Assembly: GCA_029243605.1 (NCBI GenBank)
Contig: JAQWRT010000045.1
Coordinates: forward strand, 62,001 to 126,000
Reading direction: 5' to 3'
Source: Myxococcota bacterium
Lineage (GTDB): Bacteria; Myxococcota_A; UBA9160; UBA4427
DNA: 64,000 bases
In this document: positions 18,863 to 27,786 of the stretch, in pieces
Position numbering within the stretch: the stretch's first letter is position 1
Layout: each line of letters opens with the position of its first letter
Made by a program: the position numbers and the translations under genes
Notes under the pieces: generated by a model
The model's database searches: none
The model's input: only the letters and a program-made list of their open reading frames with translations
What the model was told of the DNA's origin: nothing

Positions 18863-19804
18863 ATGAGCAAATCTCAGACCGGAGAACCCGTCGACTACAT
18901 CGCGGAAACCCGCGCCACCTACGATGCCCTGGGTTTTCCGCCCTACCAGTGGGTCGAAAGCGAGGGAACGCCACCCTGGTCTCCCGCCGAAATTCCTCTG
19001 GAGGACGCCAAGGTCGCACTCCTCGCATCCGGCGGAATCTACCGGCGAGGTCAACGCGCCTTCCACTACAAGGACGATGCCTCGTACCGGGTGATCGAAA
19101 CATCGGTCCCGAACGAGGACCTTCGAATCAGCCATTTCGCTTACGACGTCAGCGATGCTCGGGAGGATCCGGGCGTGGTCTTCCCCGCGGCTAGCCTGCG
19201 ATCACTCATCGACGAGGGAAGCCTCGGATCCATGGCCGCCGAGGCCTTCACGTTTATGGGTGGAATCTACTCGGCGCGCAAGGTACGCGAGGAACTCGCG
19301 CCCGCCCTGGTGGAACGCGTTGTCGACCAGCGGCCCGATATCGCGCTGCTGGTTCCCGTCTGACCCGTCTGCCATCAGTCGGTCGGACTGATCGCCAGGC
19401 AACTCGAAGAAGCCGGAATTCCCACGCTCTGTATGACGAGCGCCCTCTCCATCACGCGCTCTGTGGGAGCGCCCCGGGCAGCCTTCGTCGACTTTCCCCT
19501 GGGCCACACCACGGGCAAGAAGAACGAACCCGAAATGCAGAAACGATTGATCAAGAACGCCCTGGGAGCCTTCCAAGAACTTCAGGAGCCCGGAGGAATA
19601 AAATTTCTCGACGAACGCTGGTCCGACGATTCAGCCTGGCGCGAAAATCCAATGAGGGGAAGAGAGTCCAAGGCCGACGGCCCTGGGGACGATTTCCGAA
19701 CGCCCCGACTCGACACTCCTCAATACCAACTCCCTTCCGACAAGGCCGAGGCCGAGGCGCAGCATAGCCAGGGCGGCTGCGGCAGCTGCGTGGGGGCCGA
19801 GTAG
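18863..19804 (+). CDS. Selenoprotein (Sec encoded by TGA 19361-19363), glycine/sarcosine/betaine reductase selenoprotein-B-like family
   Basis: ORFs 18788..19363 and 19433..19804 are in the same frame. Read through TGA: ...RPDIALLVPV-U-PVCHQSVGLIARQLEEAGIPTLCMTSALSITRSVGAPRAAFVDFPLGHTTGKKNE.... UxxC motif; SECIS-like hairpin immediately downstream; GrdB-like context from memory. Confidence 0.88.
19361..19392 (+). promoter_or_regulatory. Bacterial SECIS element: recoded UGA plus downstream stem-loop
   Basis: UGA 19361-19363; stem AUCAGUC (19374-19380) / GACUGAU (19386-19392), perfect 7 bp; loop GGUCG (19381-19385). Loop starts 17 nt after the UGA with the GGUC seen in the E. coli fdhF SECIS. 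Confidence 0.85.
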
Positions 19805-19868
19805 CGGGATTGATCCTGGGCCCCGTTCTGGCATCATTGACCAAGCGATTCATTTAGCAGGAGAGCAA

Positions 19869-20366
19869 GTGAAGATTCTACTCGCGATCGCCACCGCAGT
19901 CCTCCTGCTCTTCGGCGTTGCTCGCTGGAGCGATGGCCCCCTGGGCATTGTGGCCGGAGGGCCTTTGACCTCCGGTCCCTTACTCGCCTCTCAGGGCGTC
20001 GACTTTTCGTTCGCCAGCGACCTCGACACCATCGAGTTCCAGCTCATGGACCCTCCCCGCTCCCGGACGACCTGGGTCATCTTCCACGAAGGCGCTCTCT
20101 TTGTTCCCGCCGGGTTCATGGATTTACCGATCTGGAAGCAGTGGCCCCACGAAGCGAGCAAAGATGGCCGGGCCATCGTCCGAATCGAGGGAACGCGCTA
20201 TCCGGTTGAACTCGAGCGAGTCGAGGACCGGAAGACTTGGCAACGCGTTGGGCTCCTCGCCGCGCGCAAATACAACCTCGAGACCGCCGATTTCGGCGCG
20301 GATCCCAGCGCCGAGGATTGGGAGCGCTTCTGGGTTTTCAAGCTCTCTCCCCGACCCATCGACTGA
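19869..20366 (+). CDS. Conserved hypothetical, N-terminal signal/anchor
   Basis: MKILLAIATAVLLLFGVARW followed by a globular ~140-aa domain; no family recognised with certainty. Confidence 0.65.
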   Translation: MKILLAIATAVLLLFGVARWSDGPLGIVAGGPLTSGPLLASQGVDFSFASDLDTIEFQLMDPPRSRTTWVIFHEGALFVPAGFMDLPIWKQWPHEASKDGRAIVRIEGTRYPVELERVEDRKTWQRVGLLAARKYNLETADFGADPSAEDWERFWVFKLSPRPID

Positions 20367-20417
20367 AGCCTGGCCACACCCAGGAGCTTCAAATCCGCGG
20401 GGTCTCTCCCCAAGCGT

Positions 20418-21218
20418 TCAGCGGCCCTTGAACTCCGGGGCTCGCCGTCCGAGGAGGGCCGCGATCCCTTCCCGGGAGTCCTCGGTTTCCGCTGTCCGCG
20501 ATTGCACGTGGGCTTCGTACCGTGCGGCCTCCCGAGGAGCCCAATCCAAGCCCCGATAGATCGATTCCTTGGTCCAGCGCACCGCCAGGGGGGCTGCAGA
20601 GGCGATTTCACCCGCGATTTCCAGGGCCCGGGGAAGCACCTCGTCGACCTCCACCGCGTGGTTGGCCAAGCCGTACTCCGCCGCCTCGGCGCCGTTCACG
20701 ATGCGGCCGGTCAGCAGAAGCTCTACTGCCCGAGGCACACCCATCAGCCGAGGCAGGAGATAGGTGGTCGCCATACCCGGATGCAGACCGAGTTGAACAA
20801 AGTTGGCCCCATAGCGAGCCTCTCGGTTTGCCACCCGAATATCGCAGACGACCCCCAAGCCAAGACCGCCGCCGATGGCATGCCCCTGCATCGCCGCGAT
20901 CACGGGAACCTCGATTTCGAGGAGCGAAAGGAAATGTGAATACATGGCAAAGAGGCGATCCTGGGGAGCTGTATAACCGTCTTCCTCTTTGCTCCGTCCG
21001 CCGATCGGACCCGCCTTGAAGTCGGCACCCGCGCAAAAACTCTTGCCTCGTCCAGTGATAACGAGGCAACGCACCTCGGGGTCTTCGCGCACCCGGTGCA
21101 CTGAGTCGGCCAGCCCCTGGAGAACGTCCGGCGTCATACTATTCCTATTATCCGGCCGATTCAGAGTCAGGGTGGCGACCCTGTCCGCAACTTCGTAGAG
21201 AACCGGAGCTTCGCTCAT
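20418..21218 (-). CDS. Enoyl-CoA hydratase/isomerase family protein
   Basis: VATLTLNRPDNRNSMTPDVLQGL, CLVITGRGKSFCAGADFKAG, AAMQGHAIGGGLGLGVVCDIRVANREARYG. Confidence 0.93.
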   Translation of the reverse strand: MSEAPVLYEVADRVATLTLNRPDNRNSMTPDVLQGLADSVHRVREDPEVRCLVITGRGKSFCAGADFKAGPIGGRSKEEDGYTAPQDRLFAMYSHFLSLLEIEVPVIAAMQGHAIGGGLGLGVVCDIRVANREARYGANFVQLGLHPGMATTYLLPRLMGVPRAVELLLTGRIVNGAEAAEYGLANHAVEVDEVLPRALEIAGEIASAAPLAVRWTKESIYRGLDWAPREAARYEAHVQSRTAETEDSREGIAALLGRRAPEFKGR

Positions 21219-21240
21219 AGTATTCCTTCCCTCGGTTAGT

Positions 21241-22428
21241 TCAGTTCCGGGGGAACTGAACGAGTTGACGGGCCATGACAAGCCGCTGGACCTGGCCGGT
21301 CCCCTCGACAATATCCATCGCCTTCACGTCACGAAAGAGTTTTTCGATCAGGTGGTCGCCCCGCCCCCCCACCGTGCCGATCACTTCCATCCCAAGGCTC
21401 GCGGCTTCCAGAGCCGCCGTCGGTGCGGCTGCCTTGGACATGGAGGCCTCGAGAATATTGGGGCGCCCATAATCCGCGAGCCAGGCCGCGCGCCAACAGA
21501 GTAGGCGAGCGCTGCGGAGCTTGCGGCGAGCCCGTTCGAGCCGGTCTCGAACCCTTATATCGCATAGCAAGTCGTTTTCGCGCGCGAAATCCGTCGTCGC
21601 ATCCAGGGCCGCACGCCCGATCCCTACCGCCATGATTGCCACCAGGGGTCGGGTCGCATTGAAGGAGCGCATAGCCCCTTTGAAACCTGCCTTGCGAGCG
21701 TAGTGTTCTTCGCCTCCGATAAGGTTGGCCGCCGGTACTCGGCAATCGTTCAGACGGAAAGAAGTCGACTCATACGCCTTGAGGCCCATCTTTCTCTCAA
21801 CCTGAAAATCTTCAAGACCCGGCGTTCCCTTTTCAACCACGAAAGCGCGATGGCCTTCACGCCCCAAGGACGAATCAACGGTGGCCCAGACAACGATCCA
21901 ATCCGCCCGGCTCGCGTTCGCCGCAAAGGACTTGGCCCCGTTGAGGATCCAATTTCCGCCCTCCTTCTGGGCACTGGCCTGGATGCCTGCGACATCCGAA
22001 CCCGCCCCGGGCTCGGTCATGGCAAAGGATCCCCAGCGAGGACGGTCGGGTTCGATGAAGGGCGCCAAAAATCGCTGCTTCTGATCCTCAGTCCCCATAG
22101 AAATTAGCGGCGGCTCCCCAAGCCCGGGCCCGGGGAAGGAGACCGCAACGCCACGATCCCAATACGCCATTTCCTCGGCGAGGCAAAGAGTACTTCGCGA
22201 GGATCCGACCTTCGAACGGCGCTCACCCGGGGCACTGGCCTCGGGTGCTCCGCTCCATCGCGTCCGGCCCTGCCCCCCCTTCACCAGCCGCTCGAAGAAA
22301 GGATGCTCGGGCGGGGTTGGACGACCCAGACGATCGGCTTCGAGGCCCAGAGGGCGAATTTCGCTCGCGCCCAGCGCGCGAATTCCCTCGAGACGGGCTC
22401 GAGTTTCGTCATCAATGAACAGGTTCAT
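21241..22428 (-). CDS. Acyl-CoA dehydrogenase
   Basis: FAMTEPGAGSDVAGIQASAQKEGGNWILNGAKSFAANA; GTVGGRGDHLIEKLFRDVKAMDIVEGTGQVQRLVMARQL with the canonical EGT Glu. ATGA overlap with the upstream gene. Confidence 0.92.
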   Translation of the reverse strand: MNLFIDDETRARLEGIRALGASEIRPLGLEADRLGRPTPPEHPFFERLVKGGQGRTRWSGAPEASAPGERRSKVGSSRSTLCLAEEMAYWDRGVAVSFPGPGLGEPPLISMGTEDQKQRFLAPFIEPDRPRWGSFAMTEPGAGSDVAGIQASAQKEGGNWILNGAKSFAANASRADWIVVWATVDSSLGREGHRAFVVEKGTPGLEDFQVERKMGLKAYESTSFRLNDCRVPAANLIGGEEHYARKAGFKGAMRSFNATRPLVAIMAVGIGRAALDATTDFARENDLLCDIRVRDRLERARRKLRSARLLCWRAAWLADYGRPNILEASMSKAAAPTAALEAASLGMEVIGTVGGRGDHLIEKLFRDVKAMDIVEGTGQVQRLVMARQLVQFPRN

Positions 22429-23519
22429 GAGAGATCTCCCAGGGGCAGCAGAACATCTCCTGCCGTTCCAGCGAGTTCTCGCATGGCGCACTCGCGTGCC
22501 GTATCCACACCGCCGAGGAGCAATGAGAGACTTCGCCCCTCGCGCATAAATTTTTCGACGGGGTGATCCTGCATGAACCCGTGCCCACCAAGAATCTGGA
22601 CTCCGTTGGGCCCGATGAAGGCGGTTTGCTCGGCCGCTTCGAGAAACGCGGTCGCGCACGCTTCGTCAGCGCGCAGCCCGGTATCCAACCGCCAAGCCGC
22701 CTCCCAGGCCAGCAGCCGCGCCGATTCCAACGCGGTGGCCATGTCTGCAATCAGGAAAGCCAGGGCTTGGTGGTGAGCGATGGGCCGGCCGAACGCCACC
22801 CGATCTAGAGCGTAATTTCGCGAGTAGTCACAGGCTTCGCGCATAACACCCAACATCAGGGAAGCAGTATGCAGCCGCGCACGGGCCAGGGCGCGCCGGG
22901 CTTCGTCTTCACCTTCCCATTCGGCCACAACCTCGGCCCCCTCGAAGATCACTTCCGAAGCTCCGGCGGCTCGCAAACCCGAACCCCGCACCCGACGAAA
23001 CTCCAAGCCACCTCGAACCACCCGTGCTCGCGTTTCGTCGAGAAGAATGAGCGAATCTACCCGGTCCGCTGGGATCCAGGGGACGCTGCCGCTAACCCTC
23101 TTCCCCTGGTCGGCCAGGGATGCACGTCCGCCCGCACCCACCCAAACCAAAACCGAGCGAGCTCCAGGCGAAGTCAGCAGGGGCTCGCCGTAGCGGAGCA
23201 CCGCCTCCTCTCCCCCGAATTCCAATAATGGATAGAGGGCCGCACCCAAAGGCTCCAGCGCCAGAGCGGCACCCGGGTCAGCCGCCGCTAATTCCTCAAG
23301 GACGAGAGAATGAGCCAGAGCACCCAAGCCCCCAGCCTCTCCCCTCTCGGGCCACTCGAGGCAGGCGAAGCCAATTTCCCCAAAAAGCTCCCAGGCCTTG
23401 GCGCCCAGGGAACGCGCCGACTCATTCTCGCGCATGCCCGGACGAAGATGGTCGTCCGCGTAGTCTCGTGCCGTCTTGCGAACGAGCTCCAGCTCATCAC
23501 CGAGTTCAAAGTCAATCAT
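22425..23519 (-). CDS. Acyl-CoA dehydrogenase-like protein, putative non-catalytic partner subunit
   Basis: MIDFELGDELELVRKTARDYADDHLRP; RVAFGRPIAHHQALAFLIADMATALESARLLAWEAAW; LGGHGFMQDHPVEKFMREGRSLSLLLGG. Confidence 0.9.
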   Translation of the reverse strand: MIDFELGDELELVRKTARDYADDHLRPGMRENESARSLGAKAWELFGEIGFACLEWPERGEAGGLGALAHSLVLEELAAADPGAALALEPLGAALYPLLEFGGEEAVLRYGEPLLTSPGARSVLVWVGAGGRASLADQGKRVSGSVPWIPADRVDSLILLDETRARVVRGGLEFRRVRGSGLRAAGASEVIFEGAEVVAEWEGEDEARRALARARLHTASLMLGVMREACDYSRNYALDRVAFGRPIAHHQALAFLIADMATALESARLLAWEAAWRLDTGLRADEACATAFLEAAEQTAFIGPNGVQILGGHGFMQDHPVEKFMREGRSLSLLLGGVDTARECAMRELAGTAGDVLLPLGDLS

Positions 23520-23779
23520 GGGGGCCCACCTCTCGCTGAGCAATCAAGTCTACCGAAGTCCAACCTGGAAGAGTCCAGCAGAACCCAGCCCCAGCAAGGT
23601 AGGGGAATTTTCAGTCTTGCAGGCCGATCTTTTCAGAGTCGATCGCTGGCGAGAGCTGCCCTGCCGGGCTTCTAACGAAAACATCAGTCGCTGGACGACC
23701 AATAACAAGTCAGCTGTGCCAGCCTTTGCCGGGGCCCCTTAATCCGTGGTCTCATTTTTTCCAACCCGGGAGTGCCGCA

Positions 23780-25396
23780 ATGATCGTGACCAAGACCACC
23801 CAAGGCGAGGCTTCGAGCAGAACGACAAAGAACCCCGCATTTCCCTTGATGCTCGCATTCGGGATTTTTCTATTGCTTGCTCTTGGAGCTTCAAGCATGG
23901 CCCCCGCCGCTGAGCCGACGACGCCCAACGTGCTGATTCTTCTCGCCGACGACCTGGGTTGGGCCGATGTCGGTTACCACGGCAGCGAGATCCAAACGCC
24001 AGGGATCGATCGACTCGCCCGGGAAGGCGTGCGCATGGAGCGATTTTACGCAGCGCCTATCTGCTCGCCCACCCGCGCCGCACTCATGACTGGCCGCGAC
24101 CCCCTCAAGCTCGGGATCGCCTACGACCAAATCCACCCATGGTACAACGCGGGCCTGTCTCCCGACGCCAACACCATTGCCCAAGCCTTTCAATCCGCGG
24201 GATACCAGACGGCGCTCATCGGAAAGTGGCACCTTGGCCATACTCAGGAGCACCAACTTCCCAATGCCCACGGTTTCGAACAATTTCACGGGCACCTGCA
24301 CACCAATACGGATTACTGGATACACGAGCGGGAGGGGGCGCACGATCTCCAAGAGAACGGAAAATCGCTCTCCCTCGATGGAGAATACCTGACGCATATT
24401 CAAGAGCGCGAAGCTATTCGTTTTCTTCGCGATCGCGACCCCAAGCGCCCCTTCTTTCTTTATGTGCCCTTCACCGCACCCCATAGCCCCATGCAAGCTC
24501 CAGAGGAAGCCATCGACCGATACAAACATTTGACCAACCAAAAATATCGACGGGTCTACGCCGCCATGGTCGATGAAATGGATAGAGCCATCTCGGCGAT
24601 CCTCGAAGCTCTCGATCAAGAGGGCCTGGCCGACGATACCGTCGTACTCTTTTTCAGCGACAACGGCGGCTTCCAAGGATTTGGAGGCAGCAACGTTCCA
24701 CTCCGAGGGGAGAAGGGGCAGACTTTCGAGGGTGGAATTCGCGTCCCCGCGGTCCTTCGCTGGCCGGGGCAATTGCCCGCTGGAGGGATTGAGAACGCCC
24801 AGACGACCGTGATGGACGTCTTCCCGACCCTAGCCGCCGCCGCGTCTATCGAACTCAAACCCGACGCCCCTCTCGATGGCCGTAATATGTGGCCGGTCTT
24901 CCACGGCGGAGTACCCGCCAGTCCGGCTCCGCCCATCTTCTTCGCTTCAGAGATCCCACTACCCGGAATGATTCATCTGGCTGTGATCGACCCGCCGTGG
25001 AAACTCGTTCAAATCGTCATGGAGCGGCAAAACGAAATCCAGATTCGCAATTTTCTCTTTCGTATTCTTGAAGACCCCAACGAAGAGAAAAACCTAGCCG
25101 CCGAAAAACCCGAGGTGGTCGAAAGACTCGCCGGCGAAATTAGGGCTTGGCGAAGTCAACACCCCATGGCAGGCACTCGCGGCACTCTGGTCCCTCACCC
25201 GGGCTGGGTCGCTCCCCACGACTGGGCGGACGCGGTCACTCCGGCATCCACTCTGCAACCCACCTGGAAAAACGAACTCCCATTCAACAAGGCCCTACTC
25301 GACGCGACCGCAGAGCGCGGTGTCCTTGTGGACGACGCGACGCGCAAAAGGCTCGAAGCCGAGGAGCAAGAACGAAACAAAGCCTGGCAGAAATAA
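23780..25396 (+). CDS. Sulfatase (arylsulfatase family), exported
   Basis: PNVLILLADDLGWADVGYHGSEIQTPGIDRLAREGVRMERFYAAPICSPTRAALMTGRDP, with the canonical C-x-P-x-R formylglycine signature; ALIGKWHLGH. Confidence 0.95.
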   Translation: MIVTKTTQGEASSRTTKNPAFPLMLAFGIFLLLALGASSMAPAAEPTTPNVLILLADDLGWADVGYHGSEIQTPGIDRLAREGVRMERFYAAPICSPTRAALMTGRDPLKLGIAYDQIHPWYNAGLSPDANTIAQAFQSAGYQTALIGKWHLGHTQEHQLPNAHGFEQFHGHLHTNTDYWIHEREGAHDLQENGKSLSLDGEYLTHIQEREAIRFLRDRDPKRPFFLYVPFTAPHSPMQAPEEAIDRYKHLTNQKYRRVYAAMVDEMDRAISAILEALDQEGLADDTVVLFFSDNGGFQGFGGSNVPLRGEKGQTFEGGIRVPAVLRWPGQLPAGGIENAQTTVMDVFPTLAAAASIELKPDAPLDGRNMWPVFHGGVPASPAPPIFFASEIPLPGMIHLAVIDPPWKLVQIVMERQNEIQIRNFLFRILEDPNEEKNLAAEKPEVVERLAGEIRAWRSQHPMAGTRGTLVPHPGWVAPHDWADAVTPASTLQPTWKNELPFNKALLDATAERGVLVDDATRKRLEAEEQERNKAWQK

Positions 25397-25411
25397 TATT
25401 TCTCGGCTTTT

Positions 25412-25945
25412 TCAGCTCGTCGCGCCCTCGGCCGCCACAGGCGATCGTTCCGCTTCCCCGGCGGGATGAGGGAAAACCTCAATAGGCGGCAGTTCCCGGC
25501 TCATCAGGGACCAAAAGACCAGGGGAAGCTCGAGAGTGACCCCCAGGAAAACCAGGAACAACACTCCGCCCCGAGCCACACGACTGGCCAGCTCGTTGTC
25601 GGGCAGCAGGCTGTACACCGCCCACAGAGCGATTGCCGTCGCGATAAAACCCCCAACGGACATCACCAGAAATTGTGCACGGGTATTCTTTCGACGATCG
25701 AAGCTGAAGATATAGGCTGATTTCAGGCCCGAGGGCGGATGAACTACGCCGCGTGCTGCAAAAGCGCCCGCCAGATGCCCCCACTCGTGGAACACATAAG
25801 CGCAAGCCGCCAGAGCAACGCCTGCCACAACGCCGGTGAAATCGCTGAGCATGCCCGTGCCCATCGAAAAATTCGAAAGCCACCACCAAAGGCCCGCTGC
25901 GACCAACACAACCAACCCGTCTCGAACCGCCAACTTCAAGAACAT
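25412..25945 (-). CDS. M50-like membrane protein with HExxH motif
   Basis: ACAYVFHEWGHLAGAFAARGV in a multi-TM protein; start MFLKLAVRDG. Confidence 0.65.
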   Translation of the reverse strand: MFLKLAVRDGLVVLVAAGLWWWLSNFSMGTGMLSDFTGVVAGVALAACAYVFHEWGHLAGAFAARGVVHPPSGLKSAYIFSFDRRKNTRAQFLVMSVGGFIATAIALWAVYSLLPDNELASRVARGGVLFLVFLGVTLELPLVFWSLMSRELPPIEVFPHPAGEAERSPVAAEGATS

Positions 25946-26051
25946 GCCCCGAATCCTCCTCTGCTCCGCTCGCCCGGGCACAATAATCCAGCTTTCAGCT
26001 CCCCGCGATCCGCTGTCAACGAAAGGATGCTGAAACGCTTCCTCTCCTCGC

Positions 26052-27755
26052 CTACTCGGGAATTTCGTAGAGAAGGATCGAATAACCCGGCTGGGCCACC
26101 GGTTCACGATCGAGAAGCCAGTCGTAGCAGCCTGGAGGGGCGCTCACGAAAGGGTTTTCCACCGAGTAAAGGCCCCGGAGCAGGGTCGCGCTGATGGCCA
26201 CCGTGCCCGTCACCGGGGTGCAACCGGGCAACCGTTTCGCCTGAATACCGTAGCCCTCGGGTGGCTCTGGACCGAAATAGCCGAGCCACACCGGAGGGTT
26301 TCCCCGGGCCTCGAGTTCATCGGCCAATGCGGCCAGGGACTGTCCCCAGTCCAGATTCGAATCCACTAGAAAACGGTGGGCTCCAGCGGGGCCTCCAGCC
26401 AGTCGATTAAAGTGCGCGAGATAATGGGGATGAATTGCCGCTCCGGCGATCGCCAACCAGGTCACCAGGAGACACGTCGCCCCGAGCCGAAACCCTTGGC
26501 TGGGCGCTATGCGGATGCCGATGAAAAAGGCGATGAGTGGAATCACCGGCAATGCGTAACGCAAACCCAGGGGAACACGCAGCCAGAAGACTACGATCCC
26601 CAGAAAGATCGCAACGGCCACAGCCACAATGGCCAGGGCGGATCGCTCTCCGCGCCGGGATTCTTGACACCCGGATTCCCGGTCCTCGTCATCGCTCTTG
26701 GTTTTCGCGAGCGGCGAGCCCGGTGCCAGGAGCGCCCAACCCAGTAGGATCAGGACAGGCACGGGAGTCTTCAGGGCCCACGCCACGGGGATCAGGTGTG
26801 GAAAATGACCACCCTGCGCGATTTCTCCGAAAAAATAGATCGGGCGGCTTTGGGCATTGGCTTCCACGTCAAACCAGAGGGCCTGAAGAATTGACGGCAG
26901 GAGCAGGCCCGAAAAAGGGCCACCCTGGGCAGCGGTGAGCTCCAAAGAGAATCCGTAGCCCACCCAGATCACCGCCGTCGCCATCGCGATGAGCCCGGCC
27001 AGACGGGAGGTGGCCCTCATCCCGGGAAGCCACAGGCCCCGAGTTCGCCATCCCCCAGCTTCCCGATCCGCCGCCGATGAAAACGGCGGCACACCGTATT
27101 CGATCGCGAGTAGAAGCAGGCCGAAACTGGGAAGTAGAAGAAGAGCGCTGAGCTTGGAGAGCAGTGCGAGGCCGAGGGAAAGGCCACAAAGCGCAAAGCG
27201 AAGCGCTCCCGGCCGATTCCACCAACGCCAGAATGTATAGAGCGCCTGGACGAAAAAAACGGTCACTGCAATATCCGAGTGGACCAGAAAGCCGTGGCCT
27301 AGGAGCGTGGGGGAGAGGCTATAGAGAGAGAGAGCCAGTAGGCCAGCTCCCGGGCCGGCGACTTCCCTCGCCCAAAGGAAGATCAGAAAAGCCCCCCAAC
27401 AAGCGAGGCCCACGAAGGGAAGCCGTGAAAGCCAACGGACACGCTGGGGTTCCGGATCGGAACCCGAGAGAAGCTGCCCGCCGATCCCTCGAGTGATCTC
27501 GAGCGCATCGTCCAACCAGGGGAGCAGGGCGAGCGAGGCCAGATGATGAGTCAGCGGGGGATGAAAAGTCAGCGTCTTTGCAAAGTCGTAGTCTCCTGAC
27601 TCCCAGAGGTAGAGCCCGACACCCACATAATGGGGTTCATCGACGGTCAAGGTATTGCTCTCGGCCGCATCGAGCAGTCGCAGGCCGAGCACCAGGATAA
27701 GGATCGCCGCCATTCCGGCGACAACCGCCGAAAAGTTTTTTTTCACAGGACCCAT
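26052..27755 (-). CDS. Glycosyltransferase-39-like polytopic membrane protein
   Basis: NTLTVDEPHYVGVGLYLWESGDYDFAKTLTFHPPLTHHLASLALLPW (luminal acidic motif and multi-TM architecture typical of PMT/ArnT-like GT-C enzymes); C-terminal LVDSNLDWGQSLAALADEL. Confidence 0.78.
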   Translation of the reverse strand: MGPVKKNFSAVVAGMAAILILVLGLRLLDAAESNTLTVDEPHYVGVGLYLWESGDYDFAKTLTFHPPLTHHLASLALLPWLDDALEITRGIGGQLLSGSDPEPQRVRWLSRLPFVGLACWGAFLIFLWAREVAGPGAGLLALSLYSLSPTLLGHGFLVHSDIAVTVFFVQALYTFWRWWNRPGALRFALCGLSLGLALLSKLSALLLLPSFGLLLLAIEYGVPPFSSAADREAGGWRTRGLWLPGMRATSRLAGLIAMATAVIWVGYGFSLELTAAQGGPFSGLLLPSILQALWFDVEANAQSRPIYFFGEIAQGGHFPHLIPVAWALKTPVPVLILLGWALLAPGSPLAKTKSDDEDRESGCQESRRGERSALAIVAVAVAIFLGIVVFWLRVPLGLRYALPVIPLIAFFIGIRIAPSQGFRLGATCLLVTWLAIAGAAIHPHYLAHFNRLAGGPAGAHRFLVDSNLDWGQSLAALADELEARGNPPVWLGYFGPEPPEGYGIQAKRLPGCTPVTGTVAISATLLRGLYSVENPFVSAPPGCYDWLLDREPVAQPGYSILLYEIPE

Positions 27756-27786
27756 GAATCGATTCCGGAGCCCACCGGCGGTGGAG

